From JAUILH01 sp964230215 (GTDB lineage: Bacteria > Bacteroidota > Bacteroidia > Flavobacteriales_D > JAUILH01), in the NCBI GenBank assembly GCA_964230215.1, contig CAXRGQ010000006.1:1-64000 (forward strand): a stretch of 64,000 bases of DNA. Direction: 5' to 3'. The notes below the pieces were generated by a model. That model was not told the origin of the DNA. It did no database searches and saw only the letters and a program-made list of their open reading frames with translations. This document shows, piece after piece, positions 50,077 through 59,056 of this stretch. Every line of letters starts with the position of its first letter. Position 1 is the first letter of the stretch. The translations under genes and the position numbers were made by a program.

Positions 50077-51549
50077 ATGGATATTTCAAAGATTACAACA
50101 CTTGGCGAACTGAAGAAGAGTGGCTACATTTCGCGCTCTATAAAAGACGAGTTGCGCGAAAATCTTATTCAGAAAATTCAGAATAACACGCCTGTATTTA
50201 AAGGTATAATTGGATATGACAATACGGTAATACCACAAATTGAACGTGCCATCCTAGCAAAACACAACATTAACTTATTAGGATTAAGAGGTCAAGCTAA
50301 AACGCGCATTGCACGTCAAATGGTTGAACTGTTAGACGAATGGACACCAATTATAAAAGGTTCTGAGATTAATGAAGATCCTCTTAACCCTATTTCTCGT
50401 CTTGGTAAGGAACTGGTAGCGGAAAAAGGAGACAAATTGGAGATAGAATGGTTACACCGCAATGATCGTTTTGCAGAAAAATTGGCTACTCCAGATGTTT
50501 CCGTAGCGGATATTATAGGAGATGTTGACCCCATTAAGGCTGCTAACTTAAAATTGTCATATGCTGACGATAGGGTTATTCATTACGGAATGATTCCTCG
50601 TGCCAACCGCAGTATTTTCGTTATAAACGAATTACCTGATTTGCAAGCTAGAATTCAAGTAGCCCTTTTCAATATCCTGCAAGAAGGCGATATTCAGATT
50701 AGAGGATTTAAGTTACGCTTACCACTGGATATGCAATTTGTCTTTACGGCGAATCCTGAGGATTATACCAATCGAGGAAGCATAGTAACGCCATTAAAGG
50801 ACCGCATTGGTTCTCAAATCATGACCCATTACCCGGAGAGCATAGATACAGCAAAGCAAATCACCTCACAAGAGACAAGCCATTTGACGGAACTATACCT
50901 GAACGTACAAATGCCTGAGTTGGCTAAAGATCTATTGGAACAAATTAGTTTTGAAGCACGTGTGAGCCCATTGATTGATTCTAAAAGTGGAGTCAGTGCG
51001 CGCCTAAGCATCACTGCATTCGAAAATTTATTAAGCACATGCGAATTAAGACGTTTACAGAACAATGCTAAGTCTTCGCAAGTTCGCTTATCGGATTTTG
51101 TGGGAATTCTGCCCGCCATCAACGGAAAAGTAGAATTGGTGTACGAAGGTGAGCAAGAAGGTGCTGAAAAAGTTGGTCTAGAACTAATTGAAAGTGCGGT
51201 TAAAACTATTTTCAATAAAATGTTCCCTGAAATCAAAAAACTTGAGCGACCAGATGAAGTATCGCCCTACCAAGATGTGTATGACTGGTTTTACGAAACA
51301 TTGGATTTTGAACTGCTCGATGACGCCAGCGAAAAGGAATATGAAGACACACTAAACAGCGTAAAACCATTGGACGATTTAATCAAGCGATACCAGCCTA
51401 ATTTACCAGAAGACAATAAATTATTCGTGAAAGAACTCCTTTTATGGGGCTTAGCTGCAAATAACAAACTCAGCAAAAGCAGATTCACCGAGGGATATCA
51501 ATTTAAAGACTTGTTTGGCTCCTATGTGAACGGAATCGGAAAGAATTAA
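50077..51549 (+). CDS. MoxR/magnesium chelatase-like AAA+ ATPase
   Basis: This predicts 490 residues. The Walker A motif is LLGLRGQAKTRIAR (about 67-80), Walker B-like RSIFVINELPDLQ (about 176-190), and sensor 1 MQFVFTANPEDYTNRG (about 210-226). The lid domain follows with ARLSITAFENLL. The class fits ChlI/MoxR-type helix-2-insert ATPases. The C-terminal 100 residues are an extension rich in acidic residues (FELLDDASEKEYEDTL). It should form a hexameric ring and act with the VWA protein encoded upstream. Confidence 0.88.
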   Translation: MDISKITTLGELKKSGYISRSIKDELRENLIQKIQNNTPVFKGIIGYDNTVIPQIERAILAKHNINLLGLRGQAKTRIARQMVELLDEWTPIIKGSEINEDPLNPISRLGKELVAEKGDKLEIEWLHRNDRFAEKLATPDVSVADIIGDVDPIKAANLKLSYADDRVIHYGMIPRANRSIFVINELPDLQARIQVALFNILQEGDIQIRGFKLRLPLDMQFVFTANPEDYTNRGSIVTPLKDRIGSQIMTHYPESIDTAKQITSQETSHLTELYLNVQMPELAKDLLEQISFEARVSPLIDSKSGVSARLSITAFENLLSTCELRRLQNNAKSSQVRLSDFVGILPAINGKVELVYEGEQEGAEKVGLELIESAVKTIFNKMFPEIKKLERPDEVSPYQDVYDWFYETLDFELLDDASEKEYEDTLNSVKPLDDLIKRYQPNLPEDNKLFVKELLLWGLAANNKLSKSRFTEGYQFKDLFGSYVNGIGKN

Positions 51550-51644
51550 CGAATTCCGACTTAAATACACCAAATAATAAAGGTGTAGCAACATGTTTGT
51601 AATAGCATGGTTATTATAGAAAATAGTGTTGTACATTCAAATCT

Positions 51645-52613
51645 ATGAAACGCCTATTAACACTTTTTACAATAATACTTTATGCAAAGCTGACAAGCTA
51701 TTCTCAGTGCAATGATTTTGTACCTGCAGATACTGTTTTTATTGGCAAAAATCATCCAGATAAAACAGTTGCGGACTATTTTGATACCACACGACATAAC
51801 GTAATGGTATATATTGATGAAGGCGTCTACTATTCTGGCACCTACCTCTATATTGATGGTGAAAACATAAAAATAGAAGGTATAGGTGATGTTCATTTAT
51901 ACTGTACGGAGCTGTATCATAACGTTATGTGGATAATAGGAAAAAACATCTCAGTCAAAAACATCCACATGAAGCATTTTAAACCGGGAAGTCCCATATC
52001 TCAAAACTGCTCTGGACGGGTTGTTGGTTTTGATAACGCTCACAATGTCACGATAGAAGGCTGTGATTTAAACGGCTGTGGATTGGCTGGTCTGCACGAT
52101 AATCTAGGAAACTCCCATGTTTTTATCAAAGACAATTATATCCATAACAACTCATTGGGTGCTTACACTGATATTAATGGAGGTGTTTGGCAGGAAGCGA
52201 TCGATGACCACCCCGTTTTTTCGTTTGAAAACAATCGTATTGAAAACAACGGGATGGACCGAATTAGAGAATCTGACACACTATTAGTGGATATGATGGA
52301 CACCTGTCAGCTTGAAACTTTTATGCATTCCGTTGAACCATGGCGTTATAACGATTACGGCGTATGCAAATACATGCTTAAAAACCTTCGCGATGAAATT
52401 GACATCCTATTGGAAGACATTGAAGTTGTTGGGCATGTGAATGAATCTGGGAAGTTTGAGGTTATCGAATTTATGTCAGAAAACATTGAAACCCTATCTG
52501 TTGATGACACCAAAGAGATTCTAGATTGCTTTATAGAGGGACTGGAGGAAAATCTAGATTTTGAAGAATGCTTGCACATGCGTTTTATTCGCTTTAAACT
52601 AGAGCCATTCTAA
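51645..52613 (+). CDS. exported right-handed parallel beta-helix protein
   Basis: This predicts 322 residues with a signal peptide (MKRLLTLFTIILYAKLTSYSQ). Residues 40-200 show the coil pattern of a beta helix with stacked Asn (VMVYIDEGVYY, IKIEGIGDVHL, ISVKNIHMKHF, VTIEGCDLNGCGLAGLHDN, VFIKDNYIHNNSLGAYTD). The C-terminal 100 residues are acidic and helical and end with LHMRFIRFKLEPF. There is no sorting domain. It may be a polysaccharide-binding or lyase-like protein, without visible catalytic residues. Its stop overlaps that of the convergent gene by 4 bases. Confidence 0.78.
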   Translation: MKRLLTLFTIILYAKLTSYSQCNDFVPADTVFIGKNHPDKTVADYFDTTRHNVMVYIDEGVYYSGTYLYIDGENIKIEGIGDVHLYCTELYHNVMWIIGKNISVKNIHMKHFKPGSPISQNCSGRVVGFDNAHNVTIEGCDLNGCGLAGLHDNLGNSHVFIKDNYIHNNSLGAYTDINGGVWQEAIDDHPVFSFENNRIENNGMDRIRESDTLLVDMMDTCQLETFMHSVEPWRYNDYGVCKYMLKNLRDEIDILLEDIEVVGHVNESGKFEVIEFMSENIETLSVDDTKEILDCFIEGLEENLDFEECLHMRFIRFKLEPF

Positions 52614-53926
52614 CTATTCTCTAACTTCTCCTTGTATAAAAACTTCTTCTGTGAACTTTCAAAAGGTCTGTAGATATAATAGACTTCCCCATTTTTAACG
52701 TGGATATTCTCTACATATTTAAAATGAAGTTTATGCGTGTCTGCTAACTGCCCTGTTGTCAAATCGATTTCTGCCAACATTTGATAACCGCCTTCACTCA
52801 ACACAGTGTATACTTTTACGCCATCTTCATCTTTAATTACTTCATCCTCCCATTTCTGTCTTCCCTTGATATACTGATAAGATATGGGATGTGCTTCAAC
52901 CAATTTATGCTCATCATCATAAATCCTCAGCTCGTTTCCATAATGATCAAAAACCACAATTTCACCATCCACAATAAACATTGGTGCATATAGCGACTTA
53001 TAATATAAATTGCTGGTGAAGTATTTCAATCCTATCCAAATTTCCTTATCAATACCCGTTTCATCCTCTTTATTCATTGCCCACACTTTCTCTGAACCAT
53101 CTACATACTTGTATTCAGCGCGATATAACTCCATGATAAACTCATCTTCAATTTTACATACTTCAGTATTGCTTGAATCTATAGGGTCATAACAATAGTA
53201 TTCAAAGGCAGGGTAGTCTTTGTTGAAGTTAGAGTAATACATCTTGTTATTTAAAGTATCAACTACAGGGGCAATAAGCTTAGTGAACGTTTCCTTATCA
53301 CGCTTTGTAACGTATATCGTGTGGCCGAAAACTTCCACTAAATACACTGCATTATCACAAATAACATTTACGTTGCCCATAAAGTCTTTGAATAAATTCT
53401 CTGCCCTTTCCGGCACACGTGCTTCCGCCAACAGTTTATTCTCACGACTTACTAACATTACCTTGCTCCCCTTTTTTAGAGTTTGGTCGTAAGCTAACAT
53501 GATATACTTGTCTTCATAGAACTCGAAATCAGCTACACTATGTTCTTCGCTACCATATATTGTATCTGGGATAGAAGGGTCTTTAATCTTTAACTCGCCA
53601 AGCACACGAATATTCATTTGTATGCGTAAAAACAAAGTATCTCCTACAGTTTTACGCATAACCCGCTTTGTGATTGGATAATGTCTATTGGTATACGCGA
53701 TATGATCAAAATAAAGTGAATCTCCTTTCTGATAGCTATATTCGAACTGAAATACGCCTTTACCATCAGTTTTTGAGAGTGTTTTATCCTCACCAACTAG
53801 CGAAACCTTAACTCCACGAATAGGTTCGCTATCCACATCATCAAACACAACACCTTTAACGATTATGCTTTGTGCTCCTAATTGAGCACACATCATTAAC
53901 AATACGCCAATTAAAAATCCTTTCAT
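52610..53926 (-). CDS. exported protein with CarboxypepD_reg-like domain and propeller-like body
   Basis: This predicts 438 residues from the ATG at 53926, which opens a signal peptide (MKGFLIGVLLMMCAQLGAQS). Residues 20-105 form a carboxypeptidase-regulatory-like Ig domain (IIVKGVVFDDVDSEPIRGVKVSLVG...TDGKGVFQFEY). The rest has repeating beta strands (FEFYEDKYIMLAYDQTLKKGSKVMLV, VYLVEVFGHTIYVTKRD, VKVYTVLSEGGYQMLAEIDLTTGQL) that suggest a beta-propeller. It ends without a sorting domain. It is the last gene of a run of envelope protein genes on this strand. Confidence 0.78.
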   Translation of the reverse strand: MKGFLIGVLLMMCAQLGAQSIIVKGVVFDDVDSEPIRGVKVSLVGEDKTLSKTDGKGVFQFEYSYQKGDSLYFDHIAYTNRHYPITKRVMRKTVGDTLFLRIQMNIRVLGELKIKDPSIPDTIYGSEEHSVADFEFYEDKYIMLAYDQTLKKGSKVMLVSRENKLLAEARVPERAENLFKDFMGNVNVICDNAVYLVEVFGHTIYVTKRDKETFTKLIAPVVDTLNNKMYYSNFNKDYPAFEYYCYDPIDSSNTEVCKIEDEFIMELYRAEYKYVDGSEKVWAMNKEDETGIDKEIWIGLKYFTSNLYYKSLYAPMFIVDGEIVVFDHYGNELRIYDDEHKLVEAHPISYQYIKGRQKWEDEVIKDEDGVKVYTVLSEGGYQMLAEIDLTTGQLADTHKLHFKYVENIHVKNGEVYYIYRPFESSQKKFLYKEKLENS

Positions 53927-53960
53927 GCCTATAGGATGCAATTATGTGCTGAATTCCACA

Positions 53961-54602
53961 TTAGCGTCTATCATCCCTTAAATAGGCGCAAAACGAAAAG
54001 CCTACCGAGAAATTCTGAATACGCCCAGCATAATCAGCAACACCATAACCTGGAAACTCTTCCATACCAATAGATTCGGGGCTGAATTCGTAATCACTGA
54101 TGCCATAGCTAAACACTAAACCAACACTAAAGTTATCCTGCGCCATCAAGTAAAAACCCATTTCTGGCTGTACAAACCAACCGTTTGATGTAAATGGATC
54201 AGCTTCCTTATTCTTGAGATAGTTTGAGGAAAACGAATGAATAGAATACCCTCCTTTTACAGCAAGTTCATACACTACTTTATCAGACAGAGCCGTTTCA
54301 TAAAAGAGCTTTAAATTAGGAGAGTGCCTGTAAAATTTGCCAGCAATAATGTTTTGATTTGTATTGATGGACAGTTCATTAATAACCGTATGCAAAAACT
54401 GGTAGCCTACACCCAAGCCTATACCTTTAAACAAAGGATATTGGTAGCCAATACTAATATCTGCAATGCCATCCATAGTAGATCTAAACGCTTGATTATG
54501 CGTTGGGGACGGCAATCTAAAGTCTCCTTTTATGCTATGTCTTACTTCATCCTGTGCAAACAGAATGGACGGCAGAAAACACAACGTTATTAGGAGTCTC
54601 AT
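53961..54602 (-). CDS. outer-membrane beta-barrel-like protein
   Basis: This predicts 213 residues with a signal peptide (MRLLITLCFLPSILFAQ). The body has eight or so amphipathic strands with a Gly-Tyr pattern (ADISIGYQYPLFKGIGLGVGYQFLH, LKLFYETALSDKVVYELAVKGGYS, WFVQPEMGFYLMA, FSVGLVFSYGI, NFSVGFSFCAYLRD). This fits a small outer-membrane barrel of the OmpX/PorT-like kind. The start overlaps the stop of the upstream gene by 4 bases (ATGA type), so it is translationally coupled. Confidence 0.72.
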   Translation of the reverse strand: MRLLITLCFLPSILFAQDEVRHSIKGDFRLPSPTHNQAFRSTMDGIADISIGYQYPLFKGIGLGVGYQFLHTVINELSINTNQNIIAGKFYRHSPNLKLFYETALSDKVVYELAVKGGYSIHSFSSNYLKNKEADPFTSNGWFVQPEMGFYLMAQDNFSVGLVFSYGISDYEFSPESIGMEEFPGYGVADYAGRIQNFSVGFSFCAYLRDDRR

Positions 54603-55069
54603 TTGTTATAGATAATTAGCTTTTTGGCGTTTTTATAATTGTGCGTGATAATCTCATAGAAGTATGTTCCGTTAGAGATACCGCTTGTATCCACTTTAGT
54701 AGGGTAATGACCGACATCTTTAACTTCATTAACTAGTGATAGCACCTCTTCTCCACTCTGTTTTACTATACTTAGTTTAACGTGTGTTTGTTCAGGGATT
54801 TCGTAAAACAAGGTTATCTCGCCATGGGCATAGGGAAATTCATAGGCTCTTAACTCAGCATATAAGGGTGCAGGTTCGTCTGACTTATTTCTACCTGTGT
54901 ATGCTCTTAGAAATTTATACCCCAAATATAGGGCCAGCAAACCGCCTACTATAGCAGCAATTCCCACGTATATGTTTACATCCATATTACCTGCTGTAAA
55001 CAACGCATATACTGCACCCGAGATTAAAACAGCCGCAATAATTATCTTGTAATTGTTATCCAACTTCAC
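54599..55069 (-). CDS. two-helix membrane protein with FlgD/sorting-domain-like Ig end
   Basis: This predicts 156 residues. Two transmembrane helices (about 8-26 and 32-55) are followed by a domain with an Ig-like strand order that resembles FlgD-type or T9SS C-terminal domains: ITLFYEIPEQTHVKLSIVKQSGEEVLSL, then VGHYPTKVDTSGISNGTYFYEIIT, then KLIIYNK. Because of the membrane anchors and lack of a signal peptide it should not be a T9SS cargo. It is coupled by 4-base overlaps to both neighbours. Confidence 0.68.
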   Translation of the reverse strand: MKLDNNYKIIIAAVLISGAVYALFTAGNMDVNIYVGIAAIVGGLLALYLGYKFLRAYTGRNKSDEPAPLYAELRAYEFPYAHGEITLFYEIPEQTHVKLSIVKQSGEEVLSLVNEVKDVGHYPTKVDTSGISNGTYFYEIITHNYKNAKKLIIYNK

Positions 55070-55662
55070 GCCAAATGAAACTTTGCATTAATATCTTTCA
55101 CACGTTTGAGCTCCAATAAAAGCTCTTTGTGATTTTCTTCAAATTTAGCATCAATTTTTGAGTGTTTAGAGTCTGACCCATAAAGTTCTTCAAGAGCGGC
55201 ATTAAGATACATGGGATCTATAACGTTTTTCGCTGGCACAGGCTCATCTGGCAGGGTGAAGTTAAACTCAGATAAAACCCCTGACAACCATTGCTCGTAG
55301 TGCTCAGCCAGCATCTTGTACAATAGAACTTCTCCATTAAGCTGAGCTGCGTTTGCACTCTTCATTATTGCCAATTTAGATGCGGACATTTCTGCCTGAA
55401 TAGACTTCCAGACATCTAGTGGTGCTAATTTTAAATCAACTTTGCTTGTTTTTCTGCTTGAGTCGGTATCCGAATTGAACGATAAAACGCTTTCAATTGC
55501 CATCAATTGCCCTATTTTACGCAACGAAATCCCTATGATTGGCGAGCTAAAGGCTCCTTGCAATAGCTTGTGTTTGTGTTCAAATAACTTTTGTTGAAGA
55601 ACTTCTTGCGCTTCCTCAACATCTGTTACACCCAGTAAACTCAAGGCTTCTGCTTGCGTCAT
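55066..55662 (-). CDS. helical cytosolic protein of unknown function
   Basis: This predicts 198 residues, helical throughout, with no signal or membrane segment. It starts TQAEALSLLGVTDVEEAQEVLQQKLFEHKHKLL, a pattern a bit like a J-domain-type start but without HPD. I recognise no family. It is coupled to the genes on both sides by 4-base overlaps, in a run of envelope genes, so it may help their assembly; that is inference. Confidence 0.62.
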   Translation of the reverse strand: MTQAEALSLLGVTDVEEAQEVLQQKLFEHKHKLLQGAFSSPIIGISLRKIGQLMAIESVLSFNSDTDSSRKTSKVDLKLAPLDVWKSIQAEMSASKLAIMKSANAAQLNGEVLLYKMLAEHYEQWLSGVLSEFNFTLPDEPVPAKNVIDPMYLNAALEELYGSDSKHSKIDAKFEENHKELLLELKRVKDINAKFHLA

Positions 55663-56387
55663 CGTTTTAGAGCTAAATATTCTTGATAACGTGATTGAAA
55701 GAAAGTGATAAGTTCATATTCGGTAGCATTTCTAAGGAAATTGTCGCTAACGTTACTAAATGCTATGAATTGCTCGAATTCGTCCGGAGAAAGATTAATA
55801 ATATCTGCATCAACATAAATCTTGAATATCTCTTTAAGTAAGGCTTCTTTGCGATCTTCATGCTCCAACTCAGCTACGATTCTTTTTGAGCGCTCTAGCT
55901 TGGAGAAGGTCTGATATAAGGCCGTAATTGGACTAGAGGCCACATCTAATCCTTCAAGTTTTTCTGGCAATTCCAAACGCAAATCTTCTAAATCCTTGTG
56001 CACTTCTTTAAGTTTACGCTTAGGCATAATTACAGCTGTTGCCAAATTTCTGCTTAGAGGAGACAATTTCACATGAATAGAATACTTGGCTAAACTGGAG
56101 TCTTTAAAGCAGAATTTTTGAACGCCGTAACCCATTGCTGAAATCAATAGAGTATCGTTCCGCCCAATTGTTATCTGGAAACTTCCGTCATAGTTAAGAA
56201 ATTTACCACCAACGCCTTTCTGAATCACCAACGCACTGGGTATGTTAGCTCCGGTACTTTTTTCTTTTACCGTTCCGCTTATGGTTAGGTTTGATGATTT
56301 AGTTTTAGTAGAATCGCTAGTTTGAGTCATTCCCAACACTGGAAATAACATTACTATTCCGATTATGATTGTTCTAAAACTATTCAT
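55659..56387 (-). CDS. exported CarboxypepD_reg-like domain protein
   Basis: This predicts 242 residues with a signal peptide (MNSFRTIIIGIVMLFPVLGMTQ). Residues 32-108 form a carboxypeptidase-regulatory-like domain (LTISGTVKEKSTGANIPSALVIQKG...YDGSFQITIGRNDTLLISAMGYG). The C-terminal half is helical and charged, with a LERSKRIVAELEHEDRKEALLKEIFKIYVDADIINLSPDEFEQFI block that many Bacteroidota proteins of this kind share. It is probably periplasmic. It opens the four-gene coupled group that ends with the barrel protein. Confidence 0.82.
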   Translation of the reverse strand: MNSFRTIIIGIVMLFPVLGMTQTSDSTKTKSSNLTISGTVKEKSTGANIPSALVIQKGVGGKFLNYDGSFQITIGRNDTLLISAMGYGVQKFCFKDSSLAKYSIHVKLSPLSRNLATAVIMPKRKLKEVHKDLEDLRLELPEKLEGLDVASSPITALYQTFSKLERSKRIVAELEHEDRKEALLKEIFKIYVDADIINLSPDEFEQFIAFSNVSDNFLRNATEYELITFFQSRYQEYLALKR

Positions 56388-56441
56388 TTCATTCTAACGC
56401 CTCTTTCAAGCGATTATTGGATGATTACAACAAGTATGCCG

Positions 56442-56789
56442 CTATTCTGCGTCCTCTTTTTGCTTATATCCTCTTTTAGCATCCTTTGCAGCTTCAAGTA
56501 AAGCTTCTAAGTCAAGCACTTTTCTGTTAAGGTCTTTAATCGTTCTTTTCTTGTCTCTATTGGACAGAATCCAGTAAACGCCCACTATGGCAGCTCCGAG
56601 TGCAGCAAATCCTAAAATAAGCACTATTAATGGGACATCCATGTCAGTAAAAACGAGATTAAAATCTACGTCATGGGAATTCTGAATCATGAATATTAAT
56701 AAGATGATTATTAAAATACCTACGAATATTTCTTTGCGGTATCTATTTGCTTTGGATAAAAAACTTTCTTCTTTATTCGACATAGTCAT
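56442..56789 (-). CDS. LapA-family membrane protein
   Basis: This predicts 115 residues with two transmembrane helices (about 18-36 and 50-72) and a cytosolic coiled coil (DKKRTIKDLNRKVLDLEALLEAAKDAKR). The IFMIQNSHDVDFNLVFTDMDVPLIVLILGFAALGA block matches the LapA domain (QN-x-x-x-V-x-x-x-F...P-x-x-x-x-x-x-x-F-x-x-G). E. coli LapA/LapB help to control LPS synthesis, but Bacteroidota members may differ. It follows pdxH by 18 bases. Confidence 0.82.
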   Translation of the reverse strand: MTMSNKEESFLSKANRYRKEIFVGILIIILLIFMIQNSHDVDFNLVFTDMDVPLIVLILGFAALGAAIVGVYWILSNRDKKRTIKDLNRKVLDLEALLEAAKDAKRGYKQKEDAE

Positions 56790-56807
56790 TGATTTATTGA
56801 TGCATAG

Positions 56808-57455
56808 TTAAGGATTTCTTCTTGTTTTAATCCATTTCTTATTTTCTTTTTTGTAGCACACTCTCTCGTGCAGCCTGCTTGCTTTACCAAGCCAAAACTC
56901 GTAATACACAGGCTCAACGATATAGCCTCCCCAGAAGTCTGGTCTTGGCACTTCACTTCCTTCAAATCGTTCGGTAATCTCAATAATTCTCTTTTCTAGA
57001 TCATCACGACTGCTTAACTCAGCGCTTTGATGAGAAGCCCATGCTCCAATTTGACTTGCGCGTGGTCGAGAGGCAAAATAGGCGTCAGAAACTTCAGGAG
57101 CCACCTTTTTAACATGTCCCTCAATTCTTACCTGCTTATGAAGACTTGCCCAAAAGAATTGCATGGAAACATGGTCGTTTTTCGCCATTTGACGACCTTT
57201 GTCCGATTCGTAATTCGAATAAAAAACAGGACACGAATCTATAATGTCGCGAATATACAGAATCCTGTTCTTCGGAAACCCATCTTCACCGATTGTTGCT
57301 AAACTAAAGGCATTGGGCTCGGGTTCGTCCGAATCAAGAGCAGCATCCATCCACTCATTGAAGATTTCGTCTGGCGAATCTGGCATATTCTCCAATTCCA
57401 TATCCCCCCAGCCATCAAAATCGTAGCGTCTTGTCTTTATTCTTTCGTCTGCCAT
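56808..57455 (-). CDS. pdxH: pyridoxine/pyridoxamine 5'-phosphate oxidase
   Basis: This predicts 215 residues, the usual length. It oxidises PNP or PMP to the coenzyme PLP with FMN and oxygen. Conserved parts are EPNAFSLATIGEDGFPKNRILYIRDI, FYSNYESDKGRQMAKN, FFWASLHKQVRIEGHVKKV, FASRPRASQIGAWASHQS and the end PDFWGGYIVEPVYYEFWLGKASRLHER. All substrate- and FMN-contacting stretches are there. Cytosolic; divergent from yqgE, with 93 bases between. Confidence 0.95.
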   Translation of the reverse strand: MADERIKTRRYDFDGWGDMELENMPDSPDEIFNEWMDAALDSDEPEPNAFSLATIGEDGFPKNRILYIRDIIDSCPVFYSNYESDKGRQMAKNDHVSMQFFWASLHKQVRIEGHVKKVAPEVSDAYFASRPRASQIGAWASHQSAELSSRDDLEKRIIEITERFEGSEVPRPDFWGGYIVEPVYYEFWLGKASRLHERVCYKKENKKWIKTRRNP

Positions 57456-57548
57456 TTTATAAGTCTTACAACTTTAAAATTACTAAATACGGAATGAATA
57501 TTGCCATCTTTTATTCATTGATACATATTTGGTTTTATATTTGAAGCA

Positions 57549-58133
57549 ATGAGCGATGATTTTGATATCAAGTTTGAGAATAGTTTAAACCCAGAAAGGG
57601 GCAAAATCCTAATAGCTGAGCCTTTTTTGGAAGATGATTACTTTAAGCGATCAGTTGTGCTTCTCTGTGATCACAATCAGGAAGGAAGCTTTGGTTTTGT
57701 TCTAAATCACTACATAGATGCAGAAGTTAGCTCGCTTATTCCCGATTTCCCAGAAATTGATGTTAAGGTGAGCATTGGCGGACCTGTAAGCACGAGTAAT
57801 GTATATTACATCCACAGTCTAGGAGAAGCTATAGAAGGCAGCAAAGAGGTACATGACGGCATCTATATGGGGGGCGAATTCGCTCAAATTAAAGAAGCTT
57901 TCATACTCGGAAAAGCTAGTAGTAAAAACGTACGCTTTTTTATTGGGTATAGCGGATGGTCTAGCGGACAGCTGGAAGAGGAAATATCAGAACATGCCTG
58001 GCGTGTAGCGCAATCAACACATGATGAGATCATGAACACCAAGATTGACAAGTTGTGGAAGAAAACAATGGCTAGACAGGGTGAGAAGTATAAAATGATG
58101 TCTGATTTCCCACCAAATTTCAGACTAAACTAG
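57549..58133 (+). CDS. YqgE/AlgH family protein
   Basis: This predicts 194 residues. PERGKILIAEPFLEDDYFKRSVVLLCDHNQEGSFGFVLNH is the family signature, followed by VSIGGPV and FFIGYSGWSSGQLEEEISEHAW. The protein is cytosolic and widespread; its function is not settled. The order pdxH, yqgE, aminotransferase class IV is a familiar neighbourhood in Bacteroidota. Its stop overlaps that of the convergent aminotransferase gene. Confidence 0.92.
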   Translation: MSDDFDIKFENSLNPERGKILIAEPFLEDDYFKRSVVLLCDHNQEGSFGFVLNHYIDAEVSSLIPDFPEIDVKVSIGGPVSTSNVYYIHSLGEAIEGSKEVHDGIYMGGEFAQIKEAFILGKASSKNVRFFIGYSGWSSGQLEEEISEHAWRVAQSTHDEIMNTKIDKLWKKTMARQGEKYKMMSDFPPNFRLN

Positions 58134-58975
58134 GTGGCGTATTGCTGATTCAGCAAGTCTACCAGCTTCTGAGACACAGAATTAAAATAACGCTTGGTCT
58201 TATAACTTGCCACCCAACGAATTCCCGAAATCGCATTACTAAAGAACACTTCATCCGCCACTAGTAGGTTTGAAGGCGCTATATTGCTTTCATATACCCG
58301 GATATTGTTTTTGATAGCCAAATTAATCAGCTGCATGCGCATAGTTCCTCCAACACATCCTGAATCTAACCCAGGAGTGTACAACACCCCATTACTTACA
58401 ATGAACAAATTAGAGCTGGTTCCTTCAATAATTTCGAACTTATCGTTCTGTAATATCACGTCATCCAGGTCATGTTCCTGAGCATACAGTGCAGCCATAA
58501 CATATAGTAAAGCGTTGCTTGATTTAAACTGAGATAACTTACTGGTTTTCTTTCTTATATCTGGATATAAATCCACCTTTAACCCTACACTATTTAGAGC
58601 AAAAAGATTGTCATCAATAGGAAAAACTTCCAGAGCGTACATGGGGTCATTATTCAGCGGACGATAAAATCCTCCATTAGATCGATAGATAGTCAAACGC
58701 GCTCGTCCACCGCCATCCACTCCATTTTTATTTATAAGTGTTTGCAGCCGCTCTCTAAAGTAAGTTTCGTTGTATGAATCTGGAATATTGATTTTTAACT
58801 GTTCCATCCCCATTTTTAGCCGATCCATGTGCACATTAAGACCAACAGGTTTGCTATTGACAATACGAATACTTTCAAACAAACCATCACCATACTTAAA
58901 GGCACGGTTGTCCATATCGATATTCAACCCTCCTGCGGGGGCTAACTCACCGTTATTATCAACATACATTGTCAT
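58130..58975 (-). CDS. aminotransferase class IV (ADCL/D-amino acid aminotransferase-like)
   Basis: This predicts 281 residues from the ATG at 58975; a TTG one codon upstream is less likely. Fold-type IV features: YVDNNGELAPAGGLNIDMDNRAFKYGDGLFESIR, the PLP-lysine region KTSKLSQFKSSNALLYVMAAL, the DVILQNDKFEIIEGTSSNLFIVSNGVLYTPGLDSGCVGGTMR phosphate cup, and ADEVFFSNAISGIRWV. The shape is close to 4-amino-4-deoxychorismate lyases, which make p-aminobenzoate for folate, but branched-chain or D-amino acid transaminases cannot be excluded. Confidence 0.88.
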   Translation of the reverse strand: MTMYVDNNGELAPAGGLNIDMDNRAFKYGDGLFESIRIVNSKPVGLNVHMDRLKMGMEQLKINIPDSYNETYFRERLQTLINKNGVDGGGRARLTIYRSNGGFYRPLNNDPMYALEVFPIDDNLFALNSVGLKVDLYPDIRKKTSKLSQFKSSNALLYVMAALYAQEHDLDDVILQNDKFEIIEGTSSNLFIVSNGVLYTPGLDSGCVGGTMRMQLINLAIKNNIRVYESNIAPSNLLVADEVFFSNAISGIRWVASYKTKRYFNSVSQKLVDLLNQQYAT

Positions 58976-59056
58976 CAACTCTTAATCTGCTCTACAATAT
59001 CTAATATTTTTAGCGATTAGTCAATTTTTTGCCCCAAAAACCAAGCTGGAATAATG

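Noticed and set aside
54599..55069. C-terminal Ig-like part as a T9SS sorting domain
   Set aside because: The protein has no signal peptide and two N-terminal membrane helices, and it lacks the PNP start motif of type A domains.
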